Shown here: positions 1 through 8,929 of the stretch, piece after piece
Layout of the letters: each line of letters begins with the position of its first letter
Position numbering within the stretch: position 1 is the stretch's first letter
Assembly: GCF_029866045.1 (NCBI RefSeq)
Contig: NZ_JARXAB010000053.1
Span: 1-64,000, forward strand
DNA: 64,000 nucleotides
Source of the DNA: Ramlibacter sp.
GTDB taxonomy: Bacteria > Pseudomonadota > Gammaproteobacteria > Burkholderiales > Burkholderiaceae_C
Reading direction: 5' to 3'
Notes under the pieces: model-generated
The model's database searches: none
Told to the model about the DNA's origin: nothing
The model's input: the letters and a program-made list of their open reading frames with translations, nothing else
Made by a program: the position numbers and the translations under genes

Positions 1-1
1 C

Positions 2-187
2 GCCGGCACTGCCATGTTCGCGGTGGGCGGCATCGACGCGGGCAATCTGGGGCAGTTTCGTGCGGCCGGCGTTGCTGGTGCGGGTATCGGCTCGGCGCTT
101 TACAAAAGTGGTGTGGCGCTGGATGAACTGCACCGGCGGGCCAAGGCCTTCAGGGCCGCTTGGTTCGCAGACGCCTCTAAGCCCTAG
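2..187 (+). CDS. dgoA: 2-dehydro-3-deoxy-6-phosphogalactonate aldolase, C-terminal part only
   Basis: This is the 3' end of a gene whose start lies outside the window; 61 residues are visible before a TAG stop. The readable stretch has the family's closing pattern: a VGGI-like strand (here AVGGIDAGN), then AAGVAGAGIGSALYK, which forms the phosphate-binding end of the KDPG/KDPGal aldolase barrel. The family cleaves 2-keto-3-deoxy-6-phosphogalactonate to pyruvate and glyceraldehyde 3-phosphate in the De Ley-Doudoroff galactose route. KDPG aldolase (eda) is a possible alternative, but the GSALYK ending fits DgoA better. It is cut by the window edge, not broken. Confidence 0.72.
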   Translation, partial: AGTAMFAVGGIDAGNLGQFRAAGVAGAGIGSALYKSGVALDELHRRAKAFRAAWFADASKP

Positions 188-293
188 AGGCGAAGGACAA
201 GCGGCCAGCCGTAGGCTCGCTGCAGCGAGCGGCGCCCTCGATCGCCCAAGACGCGGCGCACGCCCTGGATGGCTTCAGCACCCTCACCCCTCT

Positions 294-322
294 TTGATCA
301 CATCCATTTTTGGATCCATAAT
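294..322 (+). promoter_or_regulatory. Sigma70-like promoter of the acyl-CoA operon
   Basis: TTGATC at 294-299 (4 of 6 to the -35 consensus) and CATAAT at 317-322 (5 of 6 to the -10 consensus) are separated by exactly 17 bases. They lie in the 252-base gap before the first gene of the operon at 440. The local sequence is AT-rich against a GC-rich background. Nothing else was recognised between 188 and 293. A weak AAAGGA ribosome site lies about 10 bases before the ATG at 440. Confidence 0.5.
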
Positions 323-323
323 T
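306..323. promoter_or_regulatory. Candidate GntR/FCD operator
   Basis: An 18-base imperfect palindrome is centred on TGGATCCA; 7 of 9 positions are symmetric in each arm. It overlaps the spacer and the -10 hexamer of the predicted promoter, where a bound repressor would block RNA polymerase. FCD-type GntR proteins commonly use short AT-rich palindromes of this kind, and one is encoded at the end of the operon (8144-8845). The link between site and protein is inference. Confidence 0.4.
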
Positions 324-439
324 GCACGCGAAACTGCGCTCCGGCCTTGTTTGGGCGATGGTGAGCCCCGGCGGGAAGCCCCCCTTCAGCGCCAGGGCGG
401 ATGCGCAATGACACGAGCTGAATCAAAGGACCTGGCCCG

Positions 440-1633
440 ATGACCGAGAAGAAGCTGGAAGAAGCGCCGCGCATGGTGCGCAGCGGTGAGGAATCCCCCG
501 CCTTGTCGGACGCGCAGATCGATGACGCCCGCAAACTGATTGGCGTGTGGCTGCGCCGCGATGTGCACACGCCCGCCATCTATGAGCCCGTGTCGGTGCA
601 CGACATCCGCCGCTGGGCGCACTACAGCGTCGGCGACGACAACCCGCTGTTTTCCGAGGTGGACTACGCCAAGCGCACGCGGTGGGGCCGGATCATCGCG
701 CCGCCCACCTTCCTCTACACCGTCGACTCAGGGATCGTGGCGCCAGGGCTGCCGGGCATCCAGTGGATCTTTGCCGGCTCGCGCTTCGAGAATTTCAAAC
801 CGGTGTACGAGGGCGACACGATCACCGCGCGTGCCCGCCTGATCGACGTGCAGATCAAGGAAGGCAGCAAGGTAGCCCGCTACGTCAACCAAGTGGGCGA
901 GGTGCTGTACTACAACCAGCATGGCGACCTGGTCACCCGCTATGAGGGCGACATTTTTCGTATCCCGCGCAAACGCAGCGGCGAGGGCTTCAAGTTCGCG
1001 GTGAACAGCGCCGCCGAGGCGCCCCAACCTTACCGCTACACCGACGAGGAGATCGAGGCGATCGCCCAGGGCTACCGCGACGAATACCGCCGCGGCGCCG
1101 CCACCCTGTACTGGGAGGACGTGCAGCCGGGTGACGACCTGCCGGTCGTGCAAAAGGGCCCGCTGACCCTGGTCGACATCGTGGGCTTCTACGCCGGGCG
1201 GCGCACCGTCTACAGCGTGATGAAGCTCGCCTTCCAAGAGCGTGACCGGCACCCGCGCAACGTCTTCTACTCCCCGACCCGCAACATCCCGATGCACCCG
1301 GCGGCAGGCCACTACGACGCCGAAATCGCGCGTGAGATCGGTATGCCTGGCGCCTACGACCAGGGATGGCAGCGCCTCAACTGGGCCGGCCATCTCCTGA
1401 CCAACTGGCAGGGCGACCAGGGCTTCACCCGCCGACTCCATGGCCGCGTCACCCGCCCCAACCTGGTGGGCGACCTGACCCGGATGCAGGGCGAAGTGAC
1501 CGGCAAGCGCAAAGAGGGCGGCGAGGCCCTGATCGACATCCGCTGGTGGGGCGAGAACCAGCGCGGCGAGAAAAACTGCGACGGAACCGCGGTGGTGCGA
1601 CTGCCCTCGCGCGACATCTCACTGCGCAACTGA
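440..1633 (+). CDS. MaoC / FAS1-like double-hotdog acyl-CoA dehydratase or hydratase
   Basis: This 397-residue protein has two hotdog folds. The N-terminal one (about 45-175) carries DDNPLFSEVDYAKRTRWG followed by RIIAPPTF, the usual FAS1-like/MaoC N-terminal pattern. The second (about 220-390) includes GRVTRPNLVGDLTRMQGEV. Such enzymes add water to, or remove it from, enoyl-CoA thioesters in the cytoplasm; mesaconyl-CoA hydratases belong to the broader group. It is the first gene of an operon that also encodes a CoA transferase and a CoA ligase, so a CoA-thioester substrate is likely. I cannot assign the acyl group from sequence. The start has a weak AAAGGA site. Confidence 0.8.
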   Translation: MTEKKLEEAPRMVRSGEESPALSDAQIDDARKLIGVWLRRDVHTPAIYEPVSVHDIRRWAHYSVGDDNPLFSEVDYAKRTRWGRIIAPPTFLYTVDSGIVAPGLPGIQWIFAGSRFENFKPVYEGDTITARARLIDVQIKEGSKVARYVNQVGEVLYYNQHGDLVTRYEGDIFRIPRKRSGEGFKFAVNSAAEAPQPYRYTDEEIEAIAQGYRDEYRRGAATLYWEDVQPGDDLPVVQKGPLTLVDIVGFYAGRRTVYSVMKLAFQERDRHPRNVFYSPTRNIPMHPAAGHYDAEIAREIGMPGAYDQGWQRLNWAGHLLTNWQGDQGFTRRLHGRVTRPNLVGDLTRMQGEVTGKRKEGGEALIDIRWWGENQRGEKNCDGTAVVRLPSRDISLRN

Positions 1634-1651
1634 ATCCCGAAAAGAAAAGTC

Positions 1652-2884
1652 ATGAATTCACCTGCACGCAAGACCCGCCGGCCGCTGGAGGGCCTGAAGG
1701 TTCTGGACCTGACCCACGGCGTCGCCGGCCCCTATTGCACGATGGTGCTGGGCGACCTGGGCTGCGACATCGTCAAGATCGAAAAGCCGGGCCGGGGCGA
1801 CGCCACCCGCTACATGAACGTGAGCGAACGGTTCCACACGGACATTCCCCGCGTGGGCGGCGACTACTTCCTGGCCATCAACCGCAATAAGCGCGCGATC
1901 ACGCTGGAGCTCAAATCTCCCGAGGGCCGCAAGATCTGCGAAGAGCTCGCCCAGTGGGCCGACATCGTGGTGCAGAACTTTCGGCCGGGCGTGACCCAGC
2001 GCCTGGGGCTGGACTACGAGAGCCTGCGCAAAATCAACCCACGCCTCATCTACGGCAACATCTCGGCCTACGGCACCGAGGGCAATATGTCCGACAAGGC
2101 CGGCATGGACATCGCGGTGCAAGCGCGCGCCGGCCTGCTGCGCATCACCGGCGCACACGGCTCGAGCGAGCCGGTGCGACCCGGCTCCTCGCTGTCGGAC
2201 TTTGGCGGCGGCATCTACCTGACCACCGCCCTCCTCGCAGCGCTTTATGACCGCGAGCGCACCGGCGAGGGCCAGGAGGTCAGCGTGTCCTTGCTCGATG
2301 CCACCATGAGCCTGTTGATCAACTACTCGGTGGCGGTGATGGACGGCCAGGCCGACGTCAAGCCCCTGGGCTCGGGCCACCCCCAGCTTGCGCCCTACCA
2401 GGCACTGCCCACCGCCGACGGCCATGTGGTGGTGGCCACCGGCACGAACAAGACCTACCGTGAGTTTTGCGTGGCCATCGGTGACCCCGCTCTGGCCGAC
2501 GACCCCTTGTTTGCAACGAACCAGACGCGGGTGCGAAACCGGCAGGCCCTGGTCGAGCGTTTGTCGGCGGTGTTCCGCCAGAAGACAACGGCGCAGTGGA
2601 TCACGCTCCTGGAGAAGGCCGACGTTCCCTGTGCGCCGGTCAATGACCTGCAGACCGCGTTCGGCGAACTGGAGGCCACCTCGCCTGGCATGACCCAGCG
2701 CATCGACCACCCGGGCGTGGGCTCGCTGTCGCAACTGGGTGTGCCCTTCCACTTCAGCAACTGCGCGGGCGACCTGCGGCGTCCGCCGCCGATGCTGGGC
2801 GAGCACACCGAGCAGGTGCTCGCTGACCTGCTGGGGCGCAGCCCCGCGCAGATCGCGCAGCTGCGAGAGGCGCAGGTCATTTGA
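1652..2884 (+). CDS. CaiB/BaiF family CoA transferase (family III)
   Basis: This 410-residue protein has the family N-terminus LEGLKVLDLTHGVAGPYCTM followed by LGADI-like LGCDIVKIEKPG. Asp153 in AGMDIAVQARAG sits where the catalytic aspartate of formyl-CoA transferase lies (Asp169 there). Family III enzymes move CoA between carboxylic acids through acyl-aspartyl anhydride intermediates. It lies 18 bases after the dehydratase gene, and its stop overlaps the start of the acyl-CoA synthetase (TGATG). Having both a transferase and a ligase in one operon suggests two acids need activating, or one acid activated by alternative routes. The acyl specificity is not readable from sequence. Confidence 0.88.
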   Translation: MNSPARKTRRPLEGLKVLDLTHGVAGPYCTMVLGDLGCDIVKIEKPGRGDATRYMNVSERFHTDIPRVGGDYFLAINRNKRAITLELKSPEGRKICEELAQWADIVVQNFRPGVTQRLGLDYESLRKINPRLIYGNISAYGTEGNMSDKAGMDIAVQARAGLLRITGAHGSSEPVRPGSSLSDFGGGIYLTTALLAALYDRERTGEGQEVSVSLLDATMSLLINYSVAVMDGQADVKPLGSGHPQLAPYQALPTADGHVVVATGTNKTYREFCVAIGDPALADDPLFATNQTRVRNRQALVERLSAVFRQKTTAQWITLLEKADVPCAPVNDLQTAFGELEATSPGMTQRIDHPGVGSLSQLGVPFHFSNCAGDLRRPPPMLGEHTEQVLADLLGRSPAQIAQLREAQVI

Positions 2885-4953
2885 TGCAAGGACTCGATCG
2901 CCTTTTTCATGCCCGCTCGGTCGCCCTGGTCGGCCTGTCGGCCGATATGGGCAAGATGACTGGCGCGCCCCTGGGCATCCTGCGCCAGACCGGCTTTGGT
3001 GGCCGGATCTTCCCGGTCAACCCGCGTTACACCGAAGTGGGCGGCATGCCCTGCTGGCCCAGCATCGACGCATTGCCCGAGGCGCCGGATGCGGCGCTAG
3101 TGATGCTGGCCGCTGCCCGGGTGCCACAGGCGGTGCGGGACTGCGCCCGCAAAGGTATCGGCGCGGTGGTGGTACTCAGCTCGGGCTTCGAGGAGACCGA
3201 GGAGGGCCACGCCCACGCAGCAGAATTGGCGCAGGTGGCGCGCGAGACCGGCATTGCGGTGGTGGGACCCAATTGCGAGGGCGTGTGGTCGGTACCCGAC
3301 CGGGTGATCCTCACCTTCGGCACCGCCGCCAAGCGCGAGGTGCTGCACCAGGCACCCATCGCCATCTTGAGCCAGAGCGGCGCCATGGCCGGGGCGATGG
3401 CCCGCCATCTGCAAGACAGCGGCGTAGGCTGCGCCTATGTGGTGAGCGTGGGCAACGAGACGGTGCTCACCGTGGCGGACTACCTGCAGTGGTGCATCGC
3501 CCAGGGCGATGTGCAGGTGGTGGCCCTGTTCATCGAGGGCCTGCGCGATGGCGCGCGCCTGCTGCGCCTGGTGGAAGAAGCCACGGCCAAGGGCATCCGG
3601 GTGGTGGCGCTCAAGGCGGGCAATTCCGCCAAGGGCCAAGAGGCAGCCGCCTCCCACACCGGCAAGATGGCGTCCCCCTATGCGGTCTACCGCGACCTGC
3701 TGCACGCGGCGGGCGCGATTCAGGTGGACAGCTTGACCGACCTGATCGACGCCGCCCAGGTGCTGTCCCTGCTGCCCACGCCCCCGGTGCGAGGCGCGCA
3801 GGGCGGGGTATCGGTGTTCTCGATCCCGGGCGGCACGCGCGCGATGACCGCCGACGCGCTTGAGGACCATGCGGTCCCCCTGGCCACCTTTGCGCGCCAC
3901 ACCGTCACGGCGCTGGGTGAGGCGCTGCCCGAGTTTGGCGGCACCGAAAACCCGACCGACCTCACCGGCCAGGTACTCTCACATCCGGGCCTGTTCGACC
4001 GCTGCCTGGACCTGATTGCAGACGACCCCAACACCGAAGCTCTGATCGTGCAGGTGGCCAACCGCGGACCGCGGGACGTGAGCGAGCGGGTCGAGTTGCT
4101 GGGCCGCGTCGCAGCCCGCACCGGCGTGCCAGTGATCACCAGCTTTTTGGGCGACAGCTTGCCGACCAGCGAGCGCCTGCGCCTGCGCGCTCAGGGCGTG
4201 GTGTGCGCGCGTGACCCGGTGGAAGCCGCACGCTACCTGGGCTGGCTGTGGCGGGCACGCGCAGTTACACAGGCCCTGCCGGCTCGGCCCGTGGCGGCAC
4301 CCCAGCCCACCACACCGCCACCCCGTGGCTGGTCGCAAGCGGCCACGCTGCTGGCCGACTGCGGCATTGCCATCCCGGCCTGGTGCATCGTCGGCGCAGG
4401 CGAAGACGCGCAAGCAGCCTGCCGCGAGCTGAGCTTTCCGGTGGCGGTCAAGGCACTGCCGGAGGACGTGGACCACAAGACGGAGATGGACCTGGTGCGG
4501 CTCAACATCGGCCCGCAAGATCTGGCGGCCACGGTGGCCGGGATCCGCAGCCGGCTCGGGCAGCCCGGTGCCCGGGTGCTGGTGCAGGAGATGGACAAGG
4601 GCGGCATTGAGGTGCTGCTGTCGGCCCTGCACAACGAGGACTTCGGCCCGGTGCTGGCCATTGGCAGTGGCGGCATTGCCGCCGAACTCGATGCGGATGT
4701 GGCCTATGTGGCGCTGCCGACGAGCCCTGCGCGCGTGCGCCAGGCCATCGCGCGGCTGAAGCTGGCAGTGCGCTTGCGCGGATGGCGCGGCCAGCCGCCT
4801 GCCGACGAAGACGCCCTGTTGGCCGCAGCCTGCGCGCTGGGCGATCGCTTCCTGGGCCTGCAAGGCGCACGGGAGTTGGAGATCAACCCGCTTTTCGTCC
4901 ACCCGCGTGGATCCAAGCGCCTGGTGGCGGTCGATGCCCTGGTGAAAACATGA
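2884..4953 (+). CDS. ADP-forming (NDP-forming) acyl-CoA synthetase, fused alpha-beta type
   Basis: This 689-residue protein has a CoA-binding Rossmann domain (about 5-135, with SVALVGLS and VVGPNCEG) and succinyl-CoA-ligase-like domains (about 150-460). His258 in ASHTGKMA is the expected phospho-histidine. An ATP-grasp domain fills the C-terminus (about 475-685). It makes an acyl-CoA from acid, CoA and ATP with release of ADP and phosphate. I chose ATG 2884, which overlaps the previous stop, over TTG 2881. It overlaps the next gene by ATGA, so the genes are probably translationally coupled. Full-length and apparently intact; substrate unknown. Confidence 0.87.
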   Translation: MQGLDRLFHARSVALVGLSADMGKMTGAPLGILRQTGFGGRIFPVNPRYTEVGGMPCWPSIDALPEAPDAALVMLAAARVPQAVRDCARKGIGAVVVLSSGFEETEEGHAHAAELAQVARETGIAVVGPNCEGVWSVPDRVILTFGTAAKREVLHQAPIAILSQSGAMAGAMARHLQDSGVGCAYVVSVGNETVLTVADYLQWCIAQGDVQVVALFIEGLRDGARLLRLVEEATAKGIRVVALKAGNSAKGQEAAASHTGKMASPYAVYRDLLHAAGAIQVDSLTDLIDAAQVLSLLPTPPVRGAQGGVSVFSIPGGTRAMTADALEDHAVPLATFARHTVTALGEALPEFGGTENPTDLTGQVLSHPGLFDRCLDLIADDPNTEALIVQVANRGPRDVSERVELLGRVAARTGVPVITSFLGDSLPTSERLRLRAQGVVCARDPVEAARYLGWLWRARAVTQALPARPVAAPQPTTPPPRGWSQAATLLADCGIAIPAWCIVGAGEDAQAACRELSFPVAVKALPEDVDHKTEMDLVRLNIGPQDLAATVAGIRSRLGQPGARVLVQEMDKGGIEVLLSALHNEDFGPVLAIGSGGIAAELDADVAYVALPTSPARVRQAIARLKLAVRLRGWRGQPPADEDALLAAACALGDRFLGLQGARELEINPLFVHPRGSKRLVAVDALVKT

Positions 4954-5714
4954 ACAACGCTCCACTCGCCGGCCGCACGGCCATCGTCACCGGCTCCGGC
5001 CAGAACATCGGCCGCGCCATCGCGCTCGACTTCGCACGCCAGGGCGCCAACGTCGTCCTCAATGGACACCGCAACCAGGCCGCGCTCGACGAGGTGGCCG
5101 AGGCGGTGCGGGCCCTGGGCGGCCAGGCACTGACGGTGCTGGCCGACGTCGGCGACGCAAAAGCCGTGCAGGCCATGGTCGACCAGGCGGTGCAGCGCTT
5201 CGGCGGTGTGGACATCTGCGTGTCCAACGTCTCGGTGCGCCTGCACCAGCCGCTGCTCGAGATCAGCGTGGAAGATTGGGAGCGGGTGCTGCAAACCAAC
5301 CTGAGCGCCGCCTTCTTCCTGGCGCGCGCCAGCCTGCCGCACATGAAGGCGCGGGGCTGGGGCCGGGTGATCCACATCTCTGGGCGTGATGGCTTTGCGC
5401 CCAAAACCAACCGGGCCCACAACGTGACCTGCAAGGCCGGCGTGTTCGCCCTGGCCAAGGCCATTGCGGTGGAATTCGGCGAGTTCGGGATCACCGCGAA
5501 CGCGGTGGCGCCCGGCATCGTCGAGACGAGCCGCGACCCGGTCCATTACCCGGACGCGGCGGACGGCTTCGAGGCACGCCGTCAGGCCTTGCCGCTGCGC
5601 CGCCTGGGCTCGGTGGAAGAAATCGCCGGCGCCTGCAGCTACCTGTGCTCGCCGGCCGGGAGCTATGTCACCGGCCAGGTGCTGCATGTGAACGGCGGCG
5701 AGTTCATGTTCTGA
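4950..5714 (+). CDS. SDR-family oxidoreductase lacking the catalytic tyrosine
   Basis: This 254-residue protein has the short-chain dehydrogenase fold. The nucleotide-binding turn is TGSGQNIG (14-21), and the C-terminus has the usual GEFGITANAVAPG and VTGQVLHVNGG. Ser144 and Lys162 of the active site are present, but the YxxxK tyrosine is replaced: the sequence reads AHNVTCKAG, putting Asn158 in its place. The NNAG motif is also changed to SNVS. It may be a diverged subfamily with another chemistry, or it may no longer act as a normal dehydrogenase. It starts inside the stop of the CoA synthetase (ATGA overlap) and is clearly part of the operon. Confidence 0.82.
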   Translation: MNNAPLAGRTAIVTGSGQNIGRAIALDFARQGANVVLNGHRNQAALDEVAEAVRALGGQALTVLADVGDAKAVQAMVDQAVQRFGGVDICVSNVSVRLHQPLLEISVEDWERVLQTNLSAAFFLARASLPHMKARGWGRVIHISGRDGFAPKTNRAHNVTCKAGVFALAKAIAVEFGEFGITANAVAPGIVETSRDPVHYPDAADGFEARRQALPLRRLGSVEEIAGACSYLCSPAGSYVTGQVLHVNGGEFMF

Positions 5715-5731
5715 ATGCGAGGGAAGTGACC

Positions 5732-7162
5732 ATGAACGCGCCCCTGAAGTCATCGCCCGACACGCCAGAAAAAGCGGCGGCTGCGGTCAGCGTCACCCGC
5801 GCCATGGCGGACTTCGCCATCGGCCGCCACAACTTCCCCGCCCTGGCGCGGTCGCGCGCGGCCGACGCCATCCTCGACGTGGTGGGCTGCATGCTGGCCG
5901 GGAGCCGCGAGGCGCTCGCAAGGCCGCTGCTGGCGACACTGCCCTCATTCGAAGCGCACCTGTCACAAGCACCCGCCCTTCTGGTCGGCACGCGCCGTTA
6001 CGGACCTGAGGGCGACGCCGCGCTTTACAACGGCGCCATCGCCCATGCGCTGGACTACGACGACACCAACCACCCGGCCTATGCCCACCCCAGCGCGGTG
6101 ATCGTGCCGGCGCTGCTGGCGATTGCGCCGCGCTGCCAGGCCACCGGCGGGCAGATGGTCGACGCCTACATCGCCGGCTTTGAGGTCTTCGGCAAGCTCG
6201 GGCGAGCGCTCAACACGCAGCACTACAAGCGGGGCTGGCATGCCACCGGCACCTTCGGAGCGCTGGCCTCTGCGGTGGCCTGCGGCCGGATGCTGGGCCT
6301 GGGCACCACGCAGATGGTCACCGCCCTGGGCATCGCCGCGTCGTCGGCCAGCGGGCTGCGCGCCAACTTCGGCAGCATGGTCAAGCCCCTGCATGCGGGC
6401 CTGGCCGCGCGCGCTGGCCTGCAAGCGGCCTTGCTGGCCCAGGCCGGGCACGATGCGAGCGCGGTGGTGATGGAGCATGGCTACGGCTACCTCTCCGTGT
6501 TCAACGCCGGCATCGGCCATGACCCCGCACCGCTGCTGGCCATTGGGCAGGGACTGGAGATCCTCACTGAGCACGGCCTCGCGCTCAAGCCCTACCCAGC
6601 CTGCGGCGCCACCCACCCGGGCATTGAAGCGGCGCTGCAACTGCATGCGGAGCTTGGCGGGGAGCCGATAGAGTCGGTTCGGGCGGGGGTTTGCGAGATG
6701 GCCTTCGCGCCCCTGATCCATGTCATGCCCCACGCGCCCCTGGAGGGCAAGTTCAGCCTGCACTACTGCCTGGCGGTGGCCCTGCTCGAGGGCGCCGTCG
6801 GCCTGGCCAGTTTCACCCCGGACAAAATCGCCGATGCGCGCATTCGCTCCCTGATCCCGCGCATCGCAATGGAAGTGGACGACGACATTCGGCATGACGG
6901 CGAGTTCGCGACCCGGGTCACGGTCGTCACCGCGTCCGGGCGCCGCCTTGAGCGCTTTGTGCCTCTGGCCATGGGCAAACCCGCCCGCTGGTTCAGTACC
7001 CAGCGCATGCAGCAAAAATTTCTCGACTGCGCCGAAACGGTGCTGGGGCCACAGGGCTGCAGCCAGGCCTTTGACGCGCTTCGTACGCTGGACAGCCCCG
7101 CCCCTGTGGCGAAAATTCTTTCCCTCCTGCACACTCTCACCCACCCCTCGGAGACAACATGA
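5732..7162 (+). CDS. MmgE/PrpD family protein (2-methylcitrate dehydratase-like)
   Basis: This 476-residue protein has the family signatures GAIAHALDYDDTNHP with HPSAV shortly after, GWHATGTFGALASA, and GLRANFGSMVKPLHAG. The family includes 2-methylcitrate dehydratase, cis-aconitate decarboxylase and iminodisuccinate epimerase, so it acts on small polycarboxylates. GTGACC precedes the ATG at 5732, 17 bases after the SDR stop. Its end overlaps the next gene by ATGA. In this operon it probably handles a substituted di- or tricarboxylate that is later, or earlier, a CoA ester. The exact reaction cannot be read from the sequence. Confidence 0.85.
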   Translation: MNAPLKSSPDTPEKAAAAVSVTRAMADFAIGRHNFPALARSRAADAILDVVGCMLAGSREALARPLLATLPSFEAHLSQAPALLVGTRRYGPEGDAALYNGAIAHALDYDDTNHPAYAHPSAVIVPALLAIAPRCQATGGQMVDAYIAGFEVFGKLGRALNTQHYKRGWHATGTFGALASAVACGRMLGLGTTQMVTALGIAASSASGLRANFGSMVKPLHAGLAARAGLQAALLAQAGHDASAVVMEHGYGYLSVFNAGIGHDPAPLLAIGQGLEILTEHGLALKPYPACGATHPGIEAALQLHAELGGEPIESVRAGVCEMAFAPLIHVMPHAPLEGKFSLHYCLAVALLEGAVGLASFTPDKIADARIRSLIPRIAMEVDDDIRHDGEFATRVTVVTASGRRLERFVPLAMGKPARWFSTQRMQQKFLDCAETVLGPQGCSQAFDALRTLDSPAPVAKILSLLHTLTHPSETT

Positions 7163-8139
7163 ACCACCCCACGATCCGCAAGCGCCTCTTCCTGGCAATC
7201 GCCGCGTCCAGCCTGGTGCTGGCAACCGGCGGAACCGCCTTCGCACAAGAGTACCCCGCCAAGCCGGTGCGACTGGTCAGTCCCTACGCACCTGGCGGCT
7301 CCACCGGCGTGGTCGCCCGCATCCTGGCCAAGAAATTCCAAGATCAGACCGGCATTTCCATGGTGGTGGAAAACCGGCCCGGCGCGGCCAGCAACATCGG
7401 CAGCGACCACGTGGCCAAATCGACGCCCGACGGCTACACCCTCCTCATGGGCACCAGCAGCCTGGCGATCAACCCGGCGCTATACCGCACCATGAGCTTC
7501 GACCCGATCAAGGACCTCACGCCCGTCGTTCCCCTGATCACCGCGCCCAATGTGCTGGCGGTCGACGCCTCGCTGCCGGTCCGCTCGGTCAAGGAACTGA
7601 TCGACTACGCCCGCGCCAACCCGGGCAAGCTCAATTACGGTTCCTCCGGCAACGGCGCCACCAACCACATGGCGATGGAAATGCTCAAGACCATGGCCGG
7701 CCTGCAAATCACGCACATCCCGTTCAAGGGCGGCGGTGAGGCGCTGTCTGCCTTGCTCGGCGGCCAGATCCAACTGATGTTCAACCCGGCCTCGACCCTG
7801 CAGCAGCATCACAACACGGGCAAGCTGCGCATGCTGGCGGTCACCTCCGAGAAACGCGTCGACGGCCTGGCCGTGCCGACCGTGGCCGAGACCCTGCCCG
7901 GGTTCGAGTCGAGCGTGTGGTTTGGCCTGTTCGCACCGGCCGGCACACCGGCTGCGGTGGTTCAGCGGGTCAGTGCCGAAATGAACAAGGCACTGCGCGA
8001 CAAAGAAGTGCTGGACGTCCTCAACACCGCCGGTATGGTGGCTCTGGGCGGTAGCCCCGACACGATGAAGACCATGCTGCAAAAAGACACGGTCCGTTGG
8101 GGCCCGGTCGTGAAGGCATCGGGCGCAACCGTCGACTGA
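7159..8139 (+). CDS. Bug/TctC-family periplasmic solute-binding protein
   Basis: This 326-residue protein has a Sec signal peptide (about 1-29, cleavage near AFA-QE). It then shows the Bug pattern YPAKPVRLVSPYAPGGSTGVVARI and the domain II segment YGSSGNGATNHMAMEML. Bug proteins bind carboxylates or other small anions in the periplasm. No TctA or TctB membrane partners lie in the window, as is usual for orphan Bug proteins in Burkholderiales, so it may use a distant transporter or act as a sensor. Its start overlaps the MmgE/PrpD stop, which ties the ligand to this pathway. Confidence 0.9.
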   Translation: MNHPTIRKRLFLAIAASSLVLATGGTAFAQEYPAKPVRLVSPYAPGGSTGVVARILAKKFQDQTGISMVVENRPGAASNIGSDHVAKSTPDGYTLLMGTSSLAINPALYRTMSFDPIKDLTPVVPLITAPNVLAVDASLPVRSVKELIDYARANPGKLNYGSSGNGATNHMAMEMLKTMAGLQITHIPFKGGGEALSALLGGQIQLMFNPASTLQQHHNTGKLRMLAVTSEKRVDGLAVPTVAETLPGFESSVWFGLFAPAGTPAAVVQRVSAEMNKALRDKEVLDVLNTAGMVALGGSPDTMKTMLQKDTVRWGPVVKASGATVD

Positions 8140-8143
8140 CACC

Positions 8144-8845
8144 ATGCCCACCGCCCAGGCCACCCGCGCCGCAACCGTAGCTGATGCCGACCCCCGGGCC
8201 CTAGAGGTTCGGGTCGATGTCACCTACGAGGCGATCAAGCGCGACATCCTGGGCAACCGCCTGCGGCCGGGGACCAAGCTCACCCACCGCATGCTGGCCG
8301 AGAACCTGGGCGTGTCGCGCACGCCGGTGCGCGAGTCGCTCGAACGTCTCTACCAAGAGGGCTATGTCACCCGCATCCTCAATCGCGGCTACTTCGTCGC
8401 CGAGATCAATGAGCAAGAGGTGCGGGAGCTGTATCAAACCCGCGAGGCCCTGGAGTCATTTGCGCTGGGCCTGACCTTGCAGCGCGGGCTGTCGGCGCGC
8501 GACCTCAAGCCGGTGCAGGCGGTGAACACGCGCTACGCCGCCCTGTGCAAGGAGAGCCTGAGCCACGAACGCGTGCTGGTGGACAAAGAGTTCCACCTGC
8601 GGCTGGCGTCCCTGAGCGGCAACTCGCACCTGGTGCGCACGCTCGAGGGCATCTTCGACCGCATCATCCTCAAGCGCCGGGTCGAGGGCTACCACGACAC
8701 GCGTGGCCTCACCCCCTACGAGGACCATGTGCGCTTGCTCGAAGCCCTGGCCAAGGGCGATGCGGCGCGGGCCCACACCCTCTTGCACGCCCACATCGAC
8801 AGCGCCTGCGTGCGGCTGCTGCACTACCTGGGCACAGCCGCATAA
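8144..8845 (+). CDS. GntR-family regulator, FCD subfamily
   Basis: This 233-residue protein has a winged helix (about 27-92) with RPGTKLTHRMLAENLGVSRTPVRESL, followed by the all-helical FCD ligand domain (about 95-225). FCD domains bind organic-acid ligands, often through a metal held by Asp and His residues. It is the last gene of the operon, 4 bases after the Bug gene, so it probably controls its own operon in response to the substrate or an intermediate. The palindrome at 306-323 is the best candidate operator. It converges with the tannase gene across an 84-base gap with small GC-rich inverted repeats and no T-tract. Confidence 0.9.
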   Translation: MPTAQATRAATVADADPRALEVRVDVTYEAIKRDILGNRLRPGTKLTHRMLAENLGVSRTPVRESLERLYQEGYVTRILNRGYFVAEINEQEVRELYQTREALESFALGLTLQRGLSARDLKPVQAVNTRYAALCKESLSHERVLVDKEFHLRLASLSGNSHLVRTLEGIFDRIILKRRVEGYHDTRGLTPYEDHVRLLEALAKGDAARAHTLLHAHIDSACVRLLHYLGTAA

Positions 8846-8929
8846 GTTTGCGAGGTCAGCCTGGGTTCCATCCCGGGCGGCATCACACCCAGCCTGCGCC
8901 AGACCCGATCCGGGCTCGGGAGAGGCGCC

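Noticed and set aside
2-187. Truncated aldolase as a pseudogene
   Set aside because: The truncation is caused by the window boundary; the visible part is intact.
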